DNA of 64,000 bases, taken from assembly GCA_947460825.1 (NCBI GenBank), contig CANHHA010000001.1, positions 124,001 to 188,000 on the forward strand. Reading direction: 5' to 3'. How positions within the stretch are numbered: the first letter of the stretch is position 1; every line of letters starts with the position of its first letter. The stretch comes from Flavobacteriales bacterium (GTDB taxonomy: Bacteria; Bacteroidota; Bacteroidia; Flavobacteriales_D; Crocinitomicaceae). Below the pieces are notes generated by a model, which was given only the letters and a program-made list of their open reading frames with translations, had not been told where the DNA came from and made no database searches. Positions 27,049 through 36,391 of the stretch are shown piece by piece. Made by a program: the position numbers and the translations under genes.

Positions 27049-28383
27049 TTATGATTGGGAAGAAATTGATTTAATTAGGCTTGCCAAACGTTCCACCTGA
27101 ATTTTTCTAGAATATTGTTCAATGTCTCGCGAATCACAGGCAATATTCCCGGTCCGCAAAAACTCTTCCTGAAGGGATGTTAATACACGCTGTAAATGTT
27201 CCGCATCGGTTACCACAATTCCCCCATTCGTTTTCCGCAATACATCTGCTTGCAGTTGAGTGTTCCCATTCGACGATTCTTCTATTGAGAAATATCTCTT
27301 TCGTAGTGCTTCAGCAACAGGATCTTGCTCAAAACACAAAATAATTTGCCTTTTAATGGCCAAGTAATCGAATATTTTAGTGCCTAGATAGGAATAATAA
27401 TTAAACAGAATCATGACATGGTGTGAAGCAAGCGTTTTAAGCAACACTTGGTTTGGCATTTTGCTGTAGGTATTCACTGTGCCAATCAAGCTCGGGTATT
27501 TACTGCGAATAAACTCATTAATCCATGTTGTTTTATTCGTACCATAGAAGTTTGCCTCTAAGGAGATTTCATTGTTTTTCTTGAATAAATGTAGTTGTTC
27601 TAAAAATAACTCCAGTGGATGCCATTCATAGATCGTTCCAACAAAAGCAAAACGCAGCACCTTGTTTTGCGGTGTAATATTATACACCGATGCAAGGGCA
27701 TCTGGATCATATCCATTCGGGATAATCTCCATGGGTAGTTTTGGTAAAATTTCGTTGATTTTCTGCTGGACAAATGTTGAAACGGTAGTTGCGTAAATCG
27801 ACTGACTTACAATGCGTTTCTCAATCGACTTCAACCATAACTTAACAAAATATGTCCGGGTATTTTCTTTGTGATGAGACCAGGGATCTCTATAATCAGC
27901 AATCCATGGCGTGTTATATTCTTTGCTTAATTTATTTGCATAATGAAACAATACAAACGGATCTCCTGTAGCAAGAATAAGATCAACTTTGTTTGACTTC
28001 AAATATCGATTTGCGGCATGATACACTTCAATTTTTGGTCCAACCGGTATGTAAAACTGAGCGACCTCTAGGATTGCTGAATTTGCCTTACGAACAAAGC
28101 GCCACTTACGCTCCCCCTTGTTCAGTAAGATGCGATTACTCAAATTCGGATGGTAGGGACTACGAATAATTGTACCCAATTCACTTTCTTCAATGATTTC
28201 GGAAGCGCTGGTACCCGGTGCGATATAATCCAGGTGATTTCCATACGAATTACTCCACTGCCGCGTGATCACCACCGGATCGACGCCAAATTCCCGAAAA
28301 TACTTATACCAGCTGAATGGACGGAGTCCACCTACCGATACGTAGGGAGGAAAGTCGTAGGCAAGGATTAAGACGCGGATCAT
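27049..28383 (-). CDS. Glycosyltransferase, GT4-like (GT-B fold)
   Basis: The 444-residue GT-B enzyme starts MIRVLILAYDFPPYVSVGGL, the usual N-terminal donor-side loop of this group. ATGDPFVLFHYANKLSKEYN and WIADYRDPWSHH lie in the N-terminal half and EIIPNGYDPDAL at the hinge. The C-terminal half has FVGTIYEWHPLELFLEQL and KIFDYLAIKRQIIL. Sugar and linkage are unknown. It heads the hisH-hisF-wbpG group with tight spacing. Part of its 5' end is duplicated exactly 2.1 kb upstream (46-bp repeat), and a -7 box sits 4 nt before its ATG. Confidence 0.85.
   Translation of the reverse strand: MIRVLILAYDFPPYVSVGGLRPFSWYKYFREFGVDPVVITRQWSNSYGNHLDYIAPGTSASEIIEESELGTIIRSPYHPNLSNRILLNKGERKWRFVRKANSAILEVAQFYIPVGPKIEVYHAANRYLKSNKVDLILATGDPFVLFHYANKLSKEYNTPWIADYRDPWSHHKENTRTYFVKLWLKSIEKRIVSQSIYATTVSTFVQQKINEILPKLPMEIIPNGYDPDALASVYNITPQNKVLRFAFVGTIYEWHPLELFLEQLHLFKKNNEISLEANFYGTNKTTWINEFIRSKYPSLIGTVNTYSKMPNQVLLKTLASHHVMILFNYYSYLGTKIFDYLAIKRQIILCFEQDPVAEALRKRYFSIEESSNGNTQLQADVLRKTNGGIVVTDAEHLQRVLTSLQEEFLRTGNIACDSRDIEQYSRKIQVERLASLIKSISSQS
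28325..28370. repeat. 46-bp direct repeat, copy 1 (inside the GT 5' end)
   Basis: By eye the sequence is identical to 30428-30473 over 46 bp, in the same orientation. On the minus strand it encodes LILAYDFPPYVSVGG. It bounds, with copy 2, a segment holding a glycosyltransferase remnant and the GldL/GldM-like gene. Confidence 0.95.
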
Positions 28384-28386
28384 GAA

Positions 28387-28707
28387 TCAAAGATACAAAA
28401 TCCCATCGTGTAGCTGCCGATAGATTTCATTCAATTGATGCATAATAACCTCTGCTGCAAAACGACTTTTTGCTGTCTCACGGATTGTTTCCGGATCATA
28501 GCTATCCAACGATTGAATCATATGAATCAACCCCTTAGCGAAGGCCTCTGGACTACATTCCGTTACTATACCCGTGTTTTGGGTAACGATATCCCTTACC
28601 CCTCCCGAATCTGTAACAACCACGGGTTTCCCCATCGCTTGCGCTTCAGCTATGGTCAAACCAAAGGTTTCTACGTTACTCGTTGAAAGAATCGGCAATA
28701 AATGGAA
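28387..28707 (-). pseudogene. Glycosyltransferase GT4 remnant, C-terminal part only
   Basis: About 105 codons match the last quarter of the complete GT4 enzyme at 32573-33751. The block [19 protein letters not shown] followed by [10 protein letters not shown] differs at one residue in about 29. The whole N-terminal domain is missing and the upstream codons of the ORF (28708-28803) show no GT similarity. It cannot be an active GT-B enzyme. It is best read as debris of a duplication or recombination event next to the GldL/GldM-like gene. Confidence 0.85.
28388..28395 (-). promoter_or_regulatory. TAnnTTTG -7 box for the GT-hisH-hisF-wbpG unit
   Basis: TATCTTTG on the minus strand ends 4 nt before the ATG at 28383. 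It lies inside the last codons of the upstream glycosyltransferase remnant. Confidence 0.55.
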
Positions 28708-28862
28708 TGAATTGTGAGGAGGCCTATAATTAGTCGATAATCCAATGTCCCCCTTTCTGTTCCTCCATGTGTTCTTAATACTTAGAAACCTACGAACGTA
28801 CACCAGCTAGCCCCATTGAATTTCCAACCTTGAACTTAGGAAGATCTTTTTGTTGAGTATTG

Positions 28863-30338
28863 TTAATTTTTACGTTGGTAAATCAACTGAAAAGCATGAG
28901 CACGTGCTTTTGCGATATCACTTTGCATATCGGAAAGAACGGCCAAAGCTTTAATCATGGGCGAATGGTCGAAATTATCTATCAACCAATGGGTTCTTTG
29001 GCCATAAAAATAATTCTCAGAAATTTCCGCTTTAGCCAAATCGGAATAAACATCTACCAATGCGTAAAGTTCTGTTTCATTGACTTTGTTTTTCAAGAGC
29101 AGCTCCATTAATTGTTCTTCATTGCTTACGGAAACATTTTTGGGCATAGTTAACCGGTATTGACCATAGGTTGCGCAGAGTTCTAAAAGTTGGTTTTGGA
29201 AAGCCACGTATGGATTCCAAAGTTTTTGAATACCGACTCCGTTCTGCTCAAAATCATCGTAACCTCGAATCCCTAACTCTCGCATCGGTGTATCATAATC
29301 ATCTTTGGACATGATTGCATAAAAATTGAGGGAAGTAGGGATCAAGGGGTTTTTATCGTCGTACTTACTAACCAATAGGAAATTTTCACCGGTGGACCTA
29401 AGGTCTTCTCCTGCTTTTTCTAACAGAAGTATTTTAATCTGGTCTATGTTCCTAATAACCTCAATGGACGCTGCATTGATTTGAAGCATAGCAGCTTGTT
29501 TTACCTTATCGGCTTCGCTGAGGGAAAGGCCCATTTTTTGGCGTTGGTTAAATGAATTTAACATTCTGTCGCCGCGCTTTACGTAGTTCAGGGTTTTTAC
29601 ATGAACCATGTTTCCATAATTCAAATCATTCGAAATAATGCGTAAACTCCGGTTATCTCTCAAAAGCAAGAAACTACCGACAAGAATCAAAACGGCTAAT
29701 TTGAAGATCGAATGATTGCCGATTAAATCAATGTTTTTGCGCTTCAAATATCCATAAGCAATAATTACAAAAGGAAGTGTACCAAGACCAATAATGATCA
29801 TCTCATCAGTTCCAGGCCACTTCATCAGAAAAAATAGACTGGACAAGATTGTCACGGACAACCCTAAGAAGAAAATAGAACTTGAAACTGCAATTCTAGT
29901 GAATGGTGAACCCGCAGGTAAAAACGGTGCTCCAGCAGGTTTTACCATAAAACCTTTTAGCATAGAAACTAACGACAAAATCCCTATTCCTAAAATGATC
30001 ATTTCATTGCATCCAGGCCAATGCATTGTTTTGAAGAGGAATCCAATAATCAAGACCGCCAAGGACAAATAGGAACAGAAATTAAGCCACACAGCTTGTC
30101 GCGGAGTCAATCCTAAGGCGCTTTCCTTGGGAACTTGAAATGCTGCGATACATAGGATGGTTGCGGTAGATTGTAAACTTATTATTAACAGCGAATTCGC
30201 TCCTGGCCAGTGCATGATTTTGAACAATAAACTGATAATCGAGGTTAAAATAATTACATAATAGGCAATATCCATTATTTGTATCCCTTTTTCGGTGCTT
30301 AAAAAATGGCCTACTGAAGTTCCTTGTTTTCTTGACAT
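28863..30338 (-). CDS. GldL-GldM-like fusion membrane protein
   Basis: From the ATG at 30338 the protein has 491 residues (the ORF track adds 32 dubious residues). Six helices form three hairpins, each centred on a GldL-like signature: KIMHWPG (40-46), KTMHWPG (103-109) and LMKWPG (171-176). A seventh helix follows (about 211-226). The rest (about 230-491) is helical and ends with F456-xxx-P460...LSxxQSDIxxA, resembling the end of the GldM N-terminal periplasmic domain. GldL and GldM are normally separate proteins of the proton-driven T9SS/gliding motor. The glutamate expected in GldL helix 2 is not seen in any hairpin. The function is unknown. Confidence 0.75.
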   Translation of the reverse strand: MSRKQGTSVGHFLSTEKGIQIMDIAYYVIILTSIISLLFKIMHWPGANSLLIISLQSTATILCIAAFQVPKESALGLTPRQAVWLNFCSYLSLAVLIIGFLFKTMHWPGCNEMIILGIGILSLVSMLKGFMVKPAGAPFLPAGSPFTRIAVSSSIFFLGLSVTILSSLFFLMKWPGTDEMIIIGLGTLPFVIIAYGYLKRKNIDLIGNHSIFKLAVLILVGSFLLLRDNRSLRIISNDLNYGNMVHVKTLNYVKRGDRMLNSFNQRQKMGLSLSEADKVKQAAMLQINAASIEVIRNIDQIKILLLEKAGEDLRSTGENFLLVSKYDDKNPLIPTSLNFYAIMSKDDYDTPMRELGIRGYDDFEQNGVGIQKLWNPYVAFQNQLLELCATYGQYRLTMPKNVSVSNEEQLMELLLKNKVNETELYALVDVYSDLAKAEISENYFYGQRTHWLIDNFDHSPMIKALAVLSDMQSDIAKARAHAFQLIYQRKN

Positions 30339-30381
30339 AATAGTATGAATTAATACTTGTAAAAGTATTAAAAAAACTAAC

Positions 30382-30504
30382 TCAACCTTTCTTTTGAAAA
30401 ATTTTAAAATTCCTCGCACGGGGCAGAAGTCCACCTACCGATACGTAGGGAGGAAAGTCGTAGGCAAGGATTAGGATTTTTTTCACAACTCTAAAAGTAA
30501 TCAT
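30382..30504 (-). pseudogene. Severed 5' end of a glycosyltransferase gene
   Basis: The minus strand reads MITFRVVKKILILAYDFPP and continues to VGGL, the same as the N-terminus of the glycosyltransferase at 27049-28383, then diverges and stops after 40 codons. The shared part is the exact 46-bp repeat. This appears to be the original start region of that gene, cut off when the segment 28371-30427 was inserted or duplicated. Confidence 0.8.
30428..30473. repeat. 46-bp direct repeat, copy 2
   Basis: Identical by eye to 28325-28370 in the same orientation. Recombination between the copies would remove the remnant and the GldL/GldM-like gene and rejoin an in-frame glycosyltransferase gene. Confidence 0.95.
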
Positions 30505-30557
30505 TCTAAACAAACGAATTAAAACTATATCTTCGTAGATTAACGAAATCGACAGCA

Positions 30558-31667
30558 TTGAAGAAAGCACTCATTACCGGGGTCACAGGGCAAGACGGAG
30601 CATATCTCGCAGAACTCCTGCTTGAAAAAGGGTACGAAGTCCATGGAATCAAGCGAAGATCCTCTTTGTTTAATACAGAAAGGATTGATCATTTGTACAA
30701 GGATTTGCACGAAAAAAATGTGCGCTTCATTCTGCATTACGGTGATTTGTCTGATTCAATGAACATTACCCGAATTATTCAAGAAGTGCAGCCTGATGAA
30801 ATTTATAATCTCGGTGCCATGTCGCATGTCAAAGTGAGTTTTGAAACACCTGAATATACAGCTGATGTCGATGGAATAGGTACCTTGAGAATTTTAGAAG
30901 CAGTGCGCTTGTTAGGACTTGATAAAACAAGGATATATCAAGCTTCAACTTCTGAATTGTATGGTTTAGTTCAGGAAGTGCCCCAATCTGAAAAAACACC
31001 CTTCTATCCAAGAAGTCCGTATGCTGTTGCTAAGCAATATGCTTATTGGATTACGGTAAATTATAGAGAAGCATACAACATGTATGCATGCAATGGAATT
31101 CTTTTTAATCACGAGTCGCCTCGCCGCGGAGAAACTTTTGTTACGCGCAAAATCACACGTGCAGCAGCACAAATATCTCTAGGATTACAGAATTGCTTGT
31201 ACCTCGGAAATCTCGATGCACAGCGTGATTGGGGACACGCCAAGGATTATGTGGAAGCGATGTGGAGAATGCTTCAACAAAATCAGCCAGAAGATTTTGT
31301 TATTGCAACAGGTGTGACTACTACTGTAAGAGAATTTGCACGTATGGCTTTTGAAGAAGCGGGAATTTATTTACGATTCGAAGGAAGTGGCGCGGACGAA
31401 ATAGGTTTAGTGGAAAAACTTGATTCAAAGGTCACATGCTTGGAAATAGGGCAAGTAGTGTTAAAGGTGGATGCAACTTATTTTAGACCAACTGAAGTGG
31501 AATTGCTTATTGGAGATCCAACGAAAGCAAAAACGAAATTAGGCTGGGAACCAAAATATGATTTGAATGCCTTAGTGAAAGAAATGATGCTTGCTGATCT
31601 TGCGTATTTTGAAAGAGAAAAATACCTCGAAGAAGGTGGTCATAAACGCTTTAGTCCGAATGAATAA
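30558..31667 (+). CDS. gmd: GDP-mannose 4,6-dehydratase
   Basis: The 369-residue extended SDR enzyme makes GDP-4-keto-6-deoxymannose from GDP-mannose. [20 protein letters not shown] is the dinucleotide motif. [15 protein letters not shown] and [20 protein letters not shown] are Gmd-specific. The catalytic Tyr/Lys is in [10 protein letters not shown], and [16 protein letters not shown] is conserved. The start is TTG at 30558, the only one placing the motif correctly. A TATCTTCG element at 30528-30535 (one mismatch to the -7 box) may be the promoter. fcl overlaps by 8 nt. The product feeds GDP-fucose and possibly amino-sugar synthesis in the polysaccharide locus. Confidence 0.95.
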   Translation: MKKALITGVTGQDGAYLAELLLEKGYEVHGIKRRSSLFNTERIDHLYKDLHEKNVRFILHYGDLSDSMNITRIIQEVQPDEIYNLGAMSHVKVSFETPEYTADVDGIGTLRILEAVRLLGLDKTRIYQASTSELYGLVQEVPQSEKTPFYPRSPYAVAKQYAYWITVNYREAYNMYACNGILFNHESPRRGETFVTRKITRAAAQISLGLQNCLYLGNLDAQRDWGHAKDYVEAMWRMLQQNQPEDFVIATGVTTTVREFARMAFEEAGIYLRFEGSGADEIGLVEKLDSKVTCLEIGQVVLKVDATYFRPTEVELLIGDPTKAKTKLGWEPKYDLNALVKEMMLADLAYFEREKYLEEGGHKRFSPNE

Positions 31668-32583
31668 AACAGCCAAAATTTATGTAGCAGGTCACAACGG
31701 AATGGTAGGATCAGCAATAGTGCGCAAATTACAGCACGAGGGATACACCAATTTGTTGCTGCGTTCATCCAAAGAATTGGATTTGAGAAATCAAGAAGCA
31801 GTGAATCAGTTTTTTGAAACGGAACGACCAGAATATGTTTTTTTAGCTGCGGCAAAGGTGGGTGGAATTCACGCGAACAATACATTTAAGGCGGATTTTA
31901 TCTACGAAAACTTGATGATGGAATGTAATGTGATCCATGCGGCGTATCAAACAGGCGTTCAAAAACTGCTCTTTTTAGGCTCTTCGTGTATCTATCCAAA
32001 GTTTGCTGAACAACCCATTTCAGAAGACAGCTTGTTGACAGGAGCCTTGGAACCAACAAATGAACCTTATGCCCTAGCAAAGATCGCAGGATTAAAAATG
32101 TGTGATTACTACCGAGAGCAATATGGTTGCGATTTCATTTCGTTGATGCCAACCAATCTGTATGGACCAAATGATAATTATGATTTACAGAATTCTCATG
32201 TGATACCGGCAATGCTGCGTAAATTTCACGAAGCAAAGGAAGCAAATAAACCCACAGTTGAACTGTGGGGAACAGGTTCCCCACGCCGAGAGTTTTTGCA
32301 TGTGGATGACTTGGCCGATGCTTGCAACTATTTCATGTTGAATCATTCAGAAGCTGGCCACATCAATATTGGCACAGGGGAAGATATTTCGATTAAAGAA
32401 TTGGCTGAGATGATTCAAAATATAGTTGGCTATACAGGTGAAATCAGTTGGAATACTCAATACCCTGACGGAACACCACGAAAATTATTGAATGTGGATA
32501 AGGCAACGAAGTTGGGATGGCATCCTTCAATTTCTCTTCAAAAAGGACTAATTGATGTTTATACAAAAAAATTCATTTGTTGA
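31660..32583 (+). CDS. fcl: GDP-L-fucose synthase
   Basis: The 307-residue epimerase/reductase converts GDP-4-keto-6-deoxymannose to GDP-L-fucose. Motifs are [37 protein letters not shown] (catalytic Ser and Cys) and [15 protein letters not shown] (Tyr/Lys). The ATG at 31660 overlaps the gmd stop by 8 nt; the ORF track start at 31591 lies inside gmd and is rejected. Its 3' end overlaps the convergent GT4 gene by 11 bp. With gmd it supplies L-fucose for the surface glycan. Confidence 0.95.
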   Translation: MNKTAKIYVAGHNGMVGSAIVRKLQHEGYTNLLLRSSKELDLRNQEAVNQFFETERPEYVFLAAAKVGGIHANNTFKADFIYENLMMECNVIHAAYQTGVQKLLFLGSSCIYPKFAEQPISEDSLLTGALEPTNEPYALAKIAGLKMCDYYREQYGCDFISLMPTNLYGPNDNYDLQNSHVIPAMLRKFHEAKEANKPTVELWGTGSPRREFLHVDDLADACNYFMLNHSEAGHINIGTGEDISIKELAEMIQNIVGYTGEISWNTQYPDGTPRKLLNVDKATKLGWHPSISLQKGLIDVYTKKFIC

Positions 32584-33751
32584 CACTTGAGTAATAACTT
32601 ATTAGTCGTTGATAGATCTTCTCTGAATAGAATTTTGAAAAGGTTTTTTGTCTGATATACTCATGATCGTACTTTGAAACATTTTGTTGTATTTGAATGA
32701 GCCCATCTGCCAGTTCGTCAATTGAATGATCAGTAATAATACCAGTTTCTGCATCAACAATATCTCTAACCCCGCCTGAGTCTGTTACAACTACGGGTTT
32801 TCCCATGGCTTGAGCCTCTGCGACTGTCAAACCGAATGTTTCCAGTTGACTGGTACTTACTAAAACATGATGTTTTGAAATTTGCTCACGAACCTCTGCT
32901 CGACTCAATCTAGGCAAAAACAAGACAGAATTTTGAATACCAAATTGGCGAACCATTTCGGACAATCTTTCTTTTTCAGAACCTTCACCAGCAATCGTCA
33001 ATTTAGAATTTGGATAAACTTTAAGCAACTCGCAACAAGCTGTTAACAAAAGATCGACGTTCTTTAAAGGAATCAAATTGCAGATAATAATGTATAAAAA
33101 CTCATCCTTTACGCAATTCTGAGTCAATGGAGACTTAAAAAAAGAAGTATCAACAACATTGGAGAGAACCTCATATCGTTGGTTAGATTCAATACAATAC
33201 TGTTGCAATGTTTTTTCCAATGCAAAACGACTTACAAAAAACACATTCTGTGCAGACTGATACACCGACTTTATGATTTTTATATCTTGACGTGAATATT
33301 GTTCTGGATTGAAAATAAGCCCAGATGTATGTTCCGTATGAAAAAACGGTTTGCCAAATTTTTCACCCAAGTGCATCGCTATGAATCCACCCATAAATAG
33401 TGCATGGCTATGAATAAGATCAAAATCTGCTGCATTGATTTTATACTTTGCAAATGCTTTTATGGAAAATCTCAATAACTTTTGGTAAGCAATACCTCTA
33501 AATCCGGGTAGAGTTGGCGTAACACCAACACGAATAACATCTACTCCACTTCGCTTTGTTTTTTGACACGTATCTTTTTGATTCAATGATTCTAAAAATG
33601 TACCCATTAAGAAGGTATGCAGCACAGTCACTCGATGACCAGCTTTAATTAACATCTGCGCCTGCTCTTCCACGAAAGATCCATTAGTAGGATGCTGATC
33701 ATCAGGATACCACGAAGCCACAATCAATATATTCAATGGTCTAGCGCTCAT
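32573..33751 (-). CDS. Glycosyltransferase family 4
   Basis: The 392-residue GT-B enzyme starts [24 protein letters not shown], a WaaG/CapM-like N-terminus. It has [10 protein letters not shown], a [13 protein letters not shown] strand in the C-domain, and the donor-site motif [19 protein letters not shown] (E-x7-E). Linkage is unknown. It is the last gene of the leftward polysaccharide operon and overlaps its upstream neighbour by 11 nt. A truncated close paralogue lies at 28387-28707. Confidence 0.9.
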   Translation of the reverse strand: MSARPLNILIVASWYPDDQHPTNGSFVEEQAQMLIKAGHRVTVLHTFLMGTFLESLNQKDTCQKTKRSGVDVIRVGVTPTLPGFRGIAYQKLLRFSIKAFAKYKINAADFDLIHSHALFMGGFIAMHLGEKFGKPFFHTEHTSGLIFNPEQYSRQDIKIIKSVYQSAQNVFFVSRFALEKTLQQYCIESNQRYEVLSNVVDTSFFKSPLTQNCVKDEFLYIIICNLIPLKNVDLLLTACCELLKVYPNSKLTIAGEGSEKERLSEMVRQFGIQNSVLFLPRLSRAEVREQISKHHVLVSTSQLETFGLTVAEAQAMGKPVVVTDSGGVRDIVDAETGIITDHSIDELADGLIQIQQNVSKYDHEYIRQKTFSKFYSEKIYQRLISYYSSVNK

Positions 33752-34652
33752 GCATACCGATTTTCAGTTGGTTTAAAAAGATCTTTGGTAATTCTGTTAC
33801 TAAATACCATGAGGGTTTATGAAACATGGCTTTTAACCAGATGTTGAGAGCAATTAAATATTGACCATTTTGACGAGTTTGATAAAGAAACATTCTATAT
33901 TTTCTATCCATATAATCACGGATATCATATTTAGATATCACAGGACTCAATAGTAGTGAATAATTCTCATACATGTGTTGTATCATACTCAGATGGTCTT
34001 TGACACGTTTCATAGATATCTTTGAATTAACACTTCGCCCAGGGTGTTCTGCCAAGACATTGGTGAAAGATGACAGTTGATAGAATGGATAAGACATAGC
34101 TAAGCGAATCCACAGATGAGTATCTTCCCAGTAAGATTTTTTAAAGACTTCTGCAAACCTGTGTTGATCAAAACACTCGCGATGAATGCAAACACTTATA
34201 GGAGTAATGATCGTCTGCCTCAATATGTAAAGGGCGGGATGTTCGTCTGCTGAAGGGTCATAAAGAGGTTTTTTGATCAATTCACCATTGCGTTCCTCAT
34301 ACCCACCGGTGATTAAAAAGCTGGGGCCCGGATTCTCTTGGTCTATGAATTGAGAAAAGGATTCTAGGTGATTAGGTAAAAAATAATCGTCACTATCCAA
34401 AAAACAAATCCATTCACCGGAGGCATGTCTCATACCATTATTTCGAGCAGCACTTCTTTCAGCATTGTCTTGATAAAGATACCTTACTCGATCATCAAGA
34501 AAAGATTCAACAATTTCCTTTGTATTGTCGGTAGAACCGTCGTCAACAACTATTAGTTGCCAGTTCGTATAGTTCTGATCTATAACACTATTAATTGTTT
34601 TAGATATTAATTGGGCACGATTATATGTTGGTAATATAATAGAAAAAGTCAT
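33741..34652 (-). CDS. Glycosyltransferase family 2
   Basis: The 303-residue GT-A enzyme starts FSIILPTYNRAQLISKTINS, with VVDDGSTDNTKEIV, and LDSDDYFLP as the DxD motif. A C-terminal helical part ends with a short hydrophobic stretch. It overlaps the downstream GT4 gene by 11 nt. A 94-nt AT-rich gap separates it from the FkbM gene upstream, the widest in this operon, with no clear promoter or terminator in it. Confidence 0.9.
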   Translation of the reverse strand: MTFSIILPTYNRAQLISKTINSVIDQNYTNWQLIVVDDGSTDNTKEIVESFLDDRVRYLYQDNAERSAARNNGMRHASGEWICFLDSDDYFLPNHLESFSQFIDQENPGPSFLITGGYEERNGELIKKPLYDPSADEHPALYILRQTIITPISVCIHRECFDQHRFAEVFKKSYWEDTHLWIRLAMSYPFYQLSSFTNVLAEHPGRSVNSKISMKRVKDHLSMIQHMYENYSLLLSPVISKYDIRDYMDRKYRMFLYQTRQNGQYLIALNIWLKAMFHKPSWYLVTELPKIFLNQLKIGMHER

Positions 34653-34746
34653 TTTTAAAGCTTCATATTAATTGTTATTCACGATTAGAAAGCTATTTAA
34701 TATTTTCAAATATTTGTTGATTACAAATTACTAGGCGGCTTAGTTG

Positions 34747-35442
34747 TTAATATAGAATTGAAGTCGAATTGTCCTTTTCAATAAATGTTTTATAATCAAA
34801 GCGTCTTAAATAATCAATAATATTTTGATGTTCATTATATGTAATATGGGCATGCTCAAAATGGATAATCTTAGGCTTTACGATATTAAAATCAATAGAA
34901 CAAATCAAATTATTTTCATATCCTTCTACATCAATCAATAAAAGATCAAAATCTAAAAGCTCATGTTTTTTACAAATATTTTCCAACGTGTCGCATGGAA
35001 CCTGAATCGTTTCAATTGAATTGATATAATTTGACCTTGATAAGATACCTTTATGGGGTGTTACAGTGCTGAATAATTTATTAGAATCTAAACTTGGGTC
35101 ATTACTGAAAGAAAGTGAAATTTCACCTTTAAAATCGGCAATTGCCATGTTTTCAAAAATGAGATTATCTCTGTCAATATAGTTTTTCCGTAAAAGTTTA
35201 TTAACTTTCGGCTCAGGTTCAATTAATACTCCATTCCAATTATATTTTTTAACGAATTCATGAATTGGATCACAACTAATTCCATCATTCTCACCTATTT
35301 GTATAAATTTGAGTTTAGGTTCTTTTTTACAAATTTTATTAATAAGCAAATCAAAGAATTCACCATCCTTTTTAAATTTTTCACCTAAATACATATGTAA
35401 TCTCCAGGAGAAAGGGATCATTTTTTTAATAACGTTTATCAT
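34747..35442 (-). CDS. FkbM family methyltransferase
   Basis: The 231-residue putative SAM-dependent methyltransferase has a LKFIQIGENDGISCDPIHEFV motif I region, GVLIEPEPK, and LLIDVEGYENNLI near the C-terminus, as in FkbM proteins. In glycan loci these O-methylate sugars. The N-terminal part is short, so it belongs to a different subgroup from the neighbouring FkbM. The gene is very A+T-rich. Confidence 0.85.
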   Translation of the reverse strand: MINVIKKMIPFSWRLHMYLGEKFKKDGEFFDLLINKICKKEPKLKFIQIGENDGISCDPIHEFVKKYNWNGVLIEPEPKVNKLLRKNYIDRDNLIFENMAIADFKGEISLSFSNDPSLDSNKLFSTVTPHKGILSRSNYINSIETIQVPCDTLENICKKHELLDFDLLLIDVEGYENNLICSIDFNIVKPKIIHFEHAHITYNEHQNIIDYLRRFDYKTFIEKDNSTSILY

Positions 35443-35452
35443 TCGTAGTTTT

Positions 35453-36391
35453 TTAAATGTATTTTTTTATTGATTCTTTGATTTTGTTGTCTTTAACAAA
35501 TAGAAAATCAGTTACTTCATTTATTGATTCAATATCATTAACAGAATTTAGCTTATTTAAAAGTTTGCCGCTCCACCTATCAGAAAACAAAGCAAAACAT
35601 TGGTAATTGAAATCTTTTAAAGTATTAAAAATTACATTGAAGTTTTTTGATTTATCATTAATTTCAATTATTAAAGTTGGTGACAATGATTCAATAACAT
35701 TAATTGCTCCACTTATCATCTCCTTTTCATGTCCCTCAATATCAACTTTAATAAAAATATCTTTTGTTGTAATTCCATTTTCTTTTATGAATGAATCGAG
35801 TGTTATTGTTTCAATAGAAAGAGATTTAATAAATTCCGTTTCTAAATTATCATTGATTGAACTTTTATAGCTTGAAGAATCAATATTAAATGTTACGTGT
35901 CCATTTTTGTTTGATATTCCCTTTCGAATTATTTGGTAATTGTTGTAATTATTTAATTTACAGCGAGACTCATTAATATCGCTTACTTCATTATTTGGTT
36001 CAAACATATAAGTTTGTTGACCATTAGATAATGCTAACAAAGATCGCATACCCAAATTTGCTCCAATGTCTATGTAAAGACAGTCTTTTCCAATTGCTTT
36101 TAGGATTTCATTTTCAACAATTGCGATGCCAGGTGAATACCATTTATAGTCCAAAGCGAACTGAAGAGTTTTATAATCGTCCGGATTAATTTTGGTCTTG
36201 ATAATTTTGCCGTTTCTCAATTTTATTTTCCAATCAATTTTTTTTCGAGGAATTTTAACATATTGATGTAACACATTTATTACTCGTGGACCTGATCTTT
36301 CATAAATGAAGTTGTAAAGTTTGATCATGTAAGGCAAATAGAGCGAGATCGAAATGATGCTACATGTCAATTTTAATAGTTGTTTTTTCAT
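35453..36391 (-). CDS. FkbM family methyltransferase, longer form
   Basis: The 312-residue protein starts with a hydrophobic N-terminal segment (LLKLTCSIISISLYLPYMIKL) that may anchor it in the membrane. The methyltransferase domain contains DCLYIDIGANLGMRSLLAL (SAM site), MFEPNNEV and FIKVDIEGHEKEMISGA. It likely O-methylates a sugar of the surface glycan. It overlaps the upstream GT2 gene by 4 nt. Two unlike FkbM genes side by side suggest two different methylated positions (inference). Base composition is A+T-rich. Confidence 0.86.
   Translation of the reverse strand: MKKQLLKLTCSIISISLYLPYMIKLYNFIYERSGPRVINVLHQYVKIPRKKIDWKIKLRNGKIIKTKINPDDYKTLQFALDYKWYSPGIAIVENEILKAIGKDCLYIDIGANLGMRSLLALSNGQQTYMFEPNNEVSDINESRCKLNNYNNYQIIRKGISNKNGHVTFNIDSSSYKSSINDNLETEFIKSLSIETITLDSFIKENGITTKDIFIKVDIEGHEKEMISGAINVIESLSPTLIIEINDKSKNFNVIFNTLKDFNYQCFALFSDRWSGKLLNKLNSVNDIESINEVTDFLFVKDNKIKESIKKYI

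Noticed and set aside
28325-30473. The 46-bp repeats as an insertion-sequence or integron boundary
   Set aside because: No transposase, integrase or inverted ends were found between or beside them, and the repeat is itself glycosyltransferase coding sequence.
30382-30570. ORF upstream of gmd as a small gene
   Set aside because: Its recognisable part is a severed glycosyltransferase N-terminus copied in the 46-bp repeat, followed by unrelated codons.
31591-31659. Upstream extension of fcl in the ORF track
   Set aside because: It lies inside gmd in another frame; the conserved GDP-fucose synthase start is at 31660.
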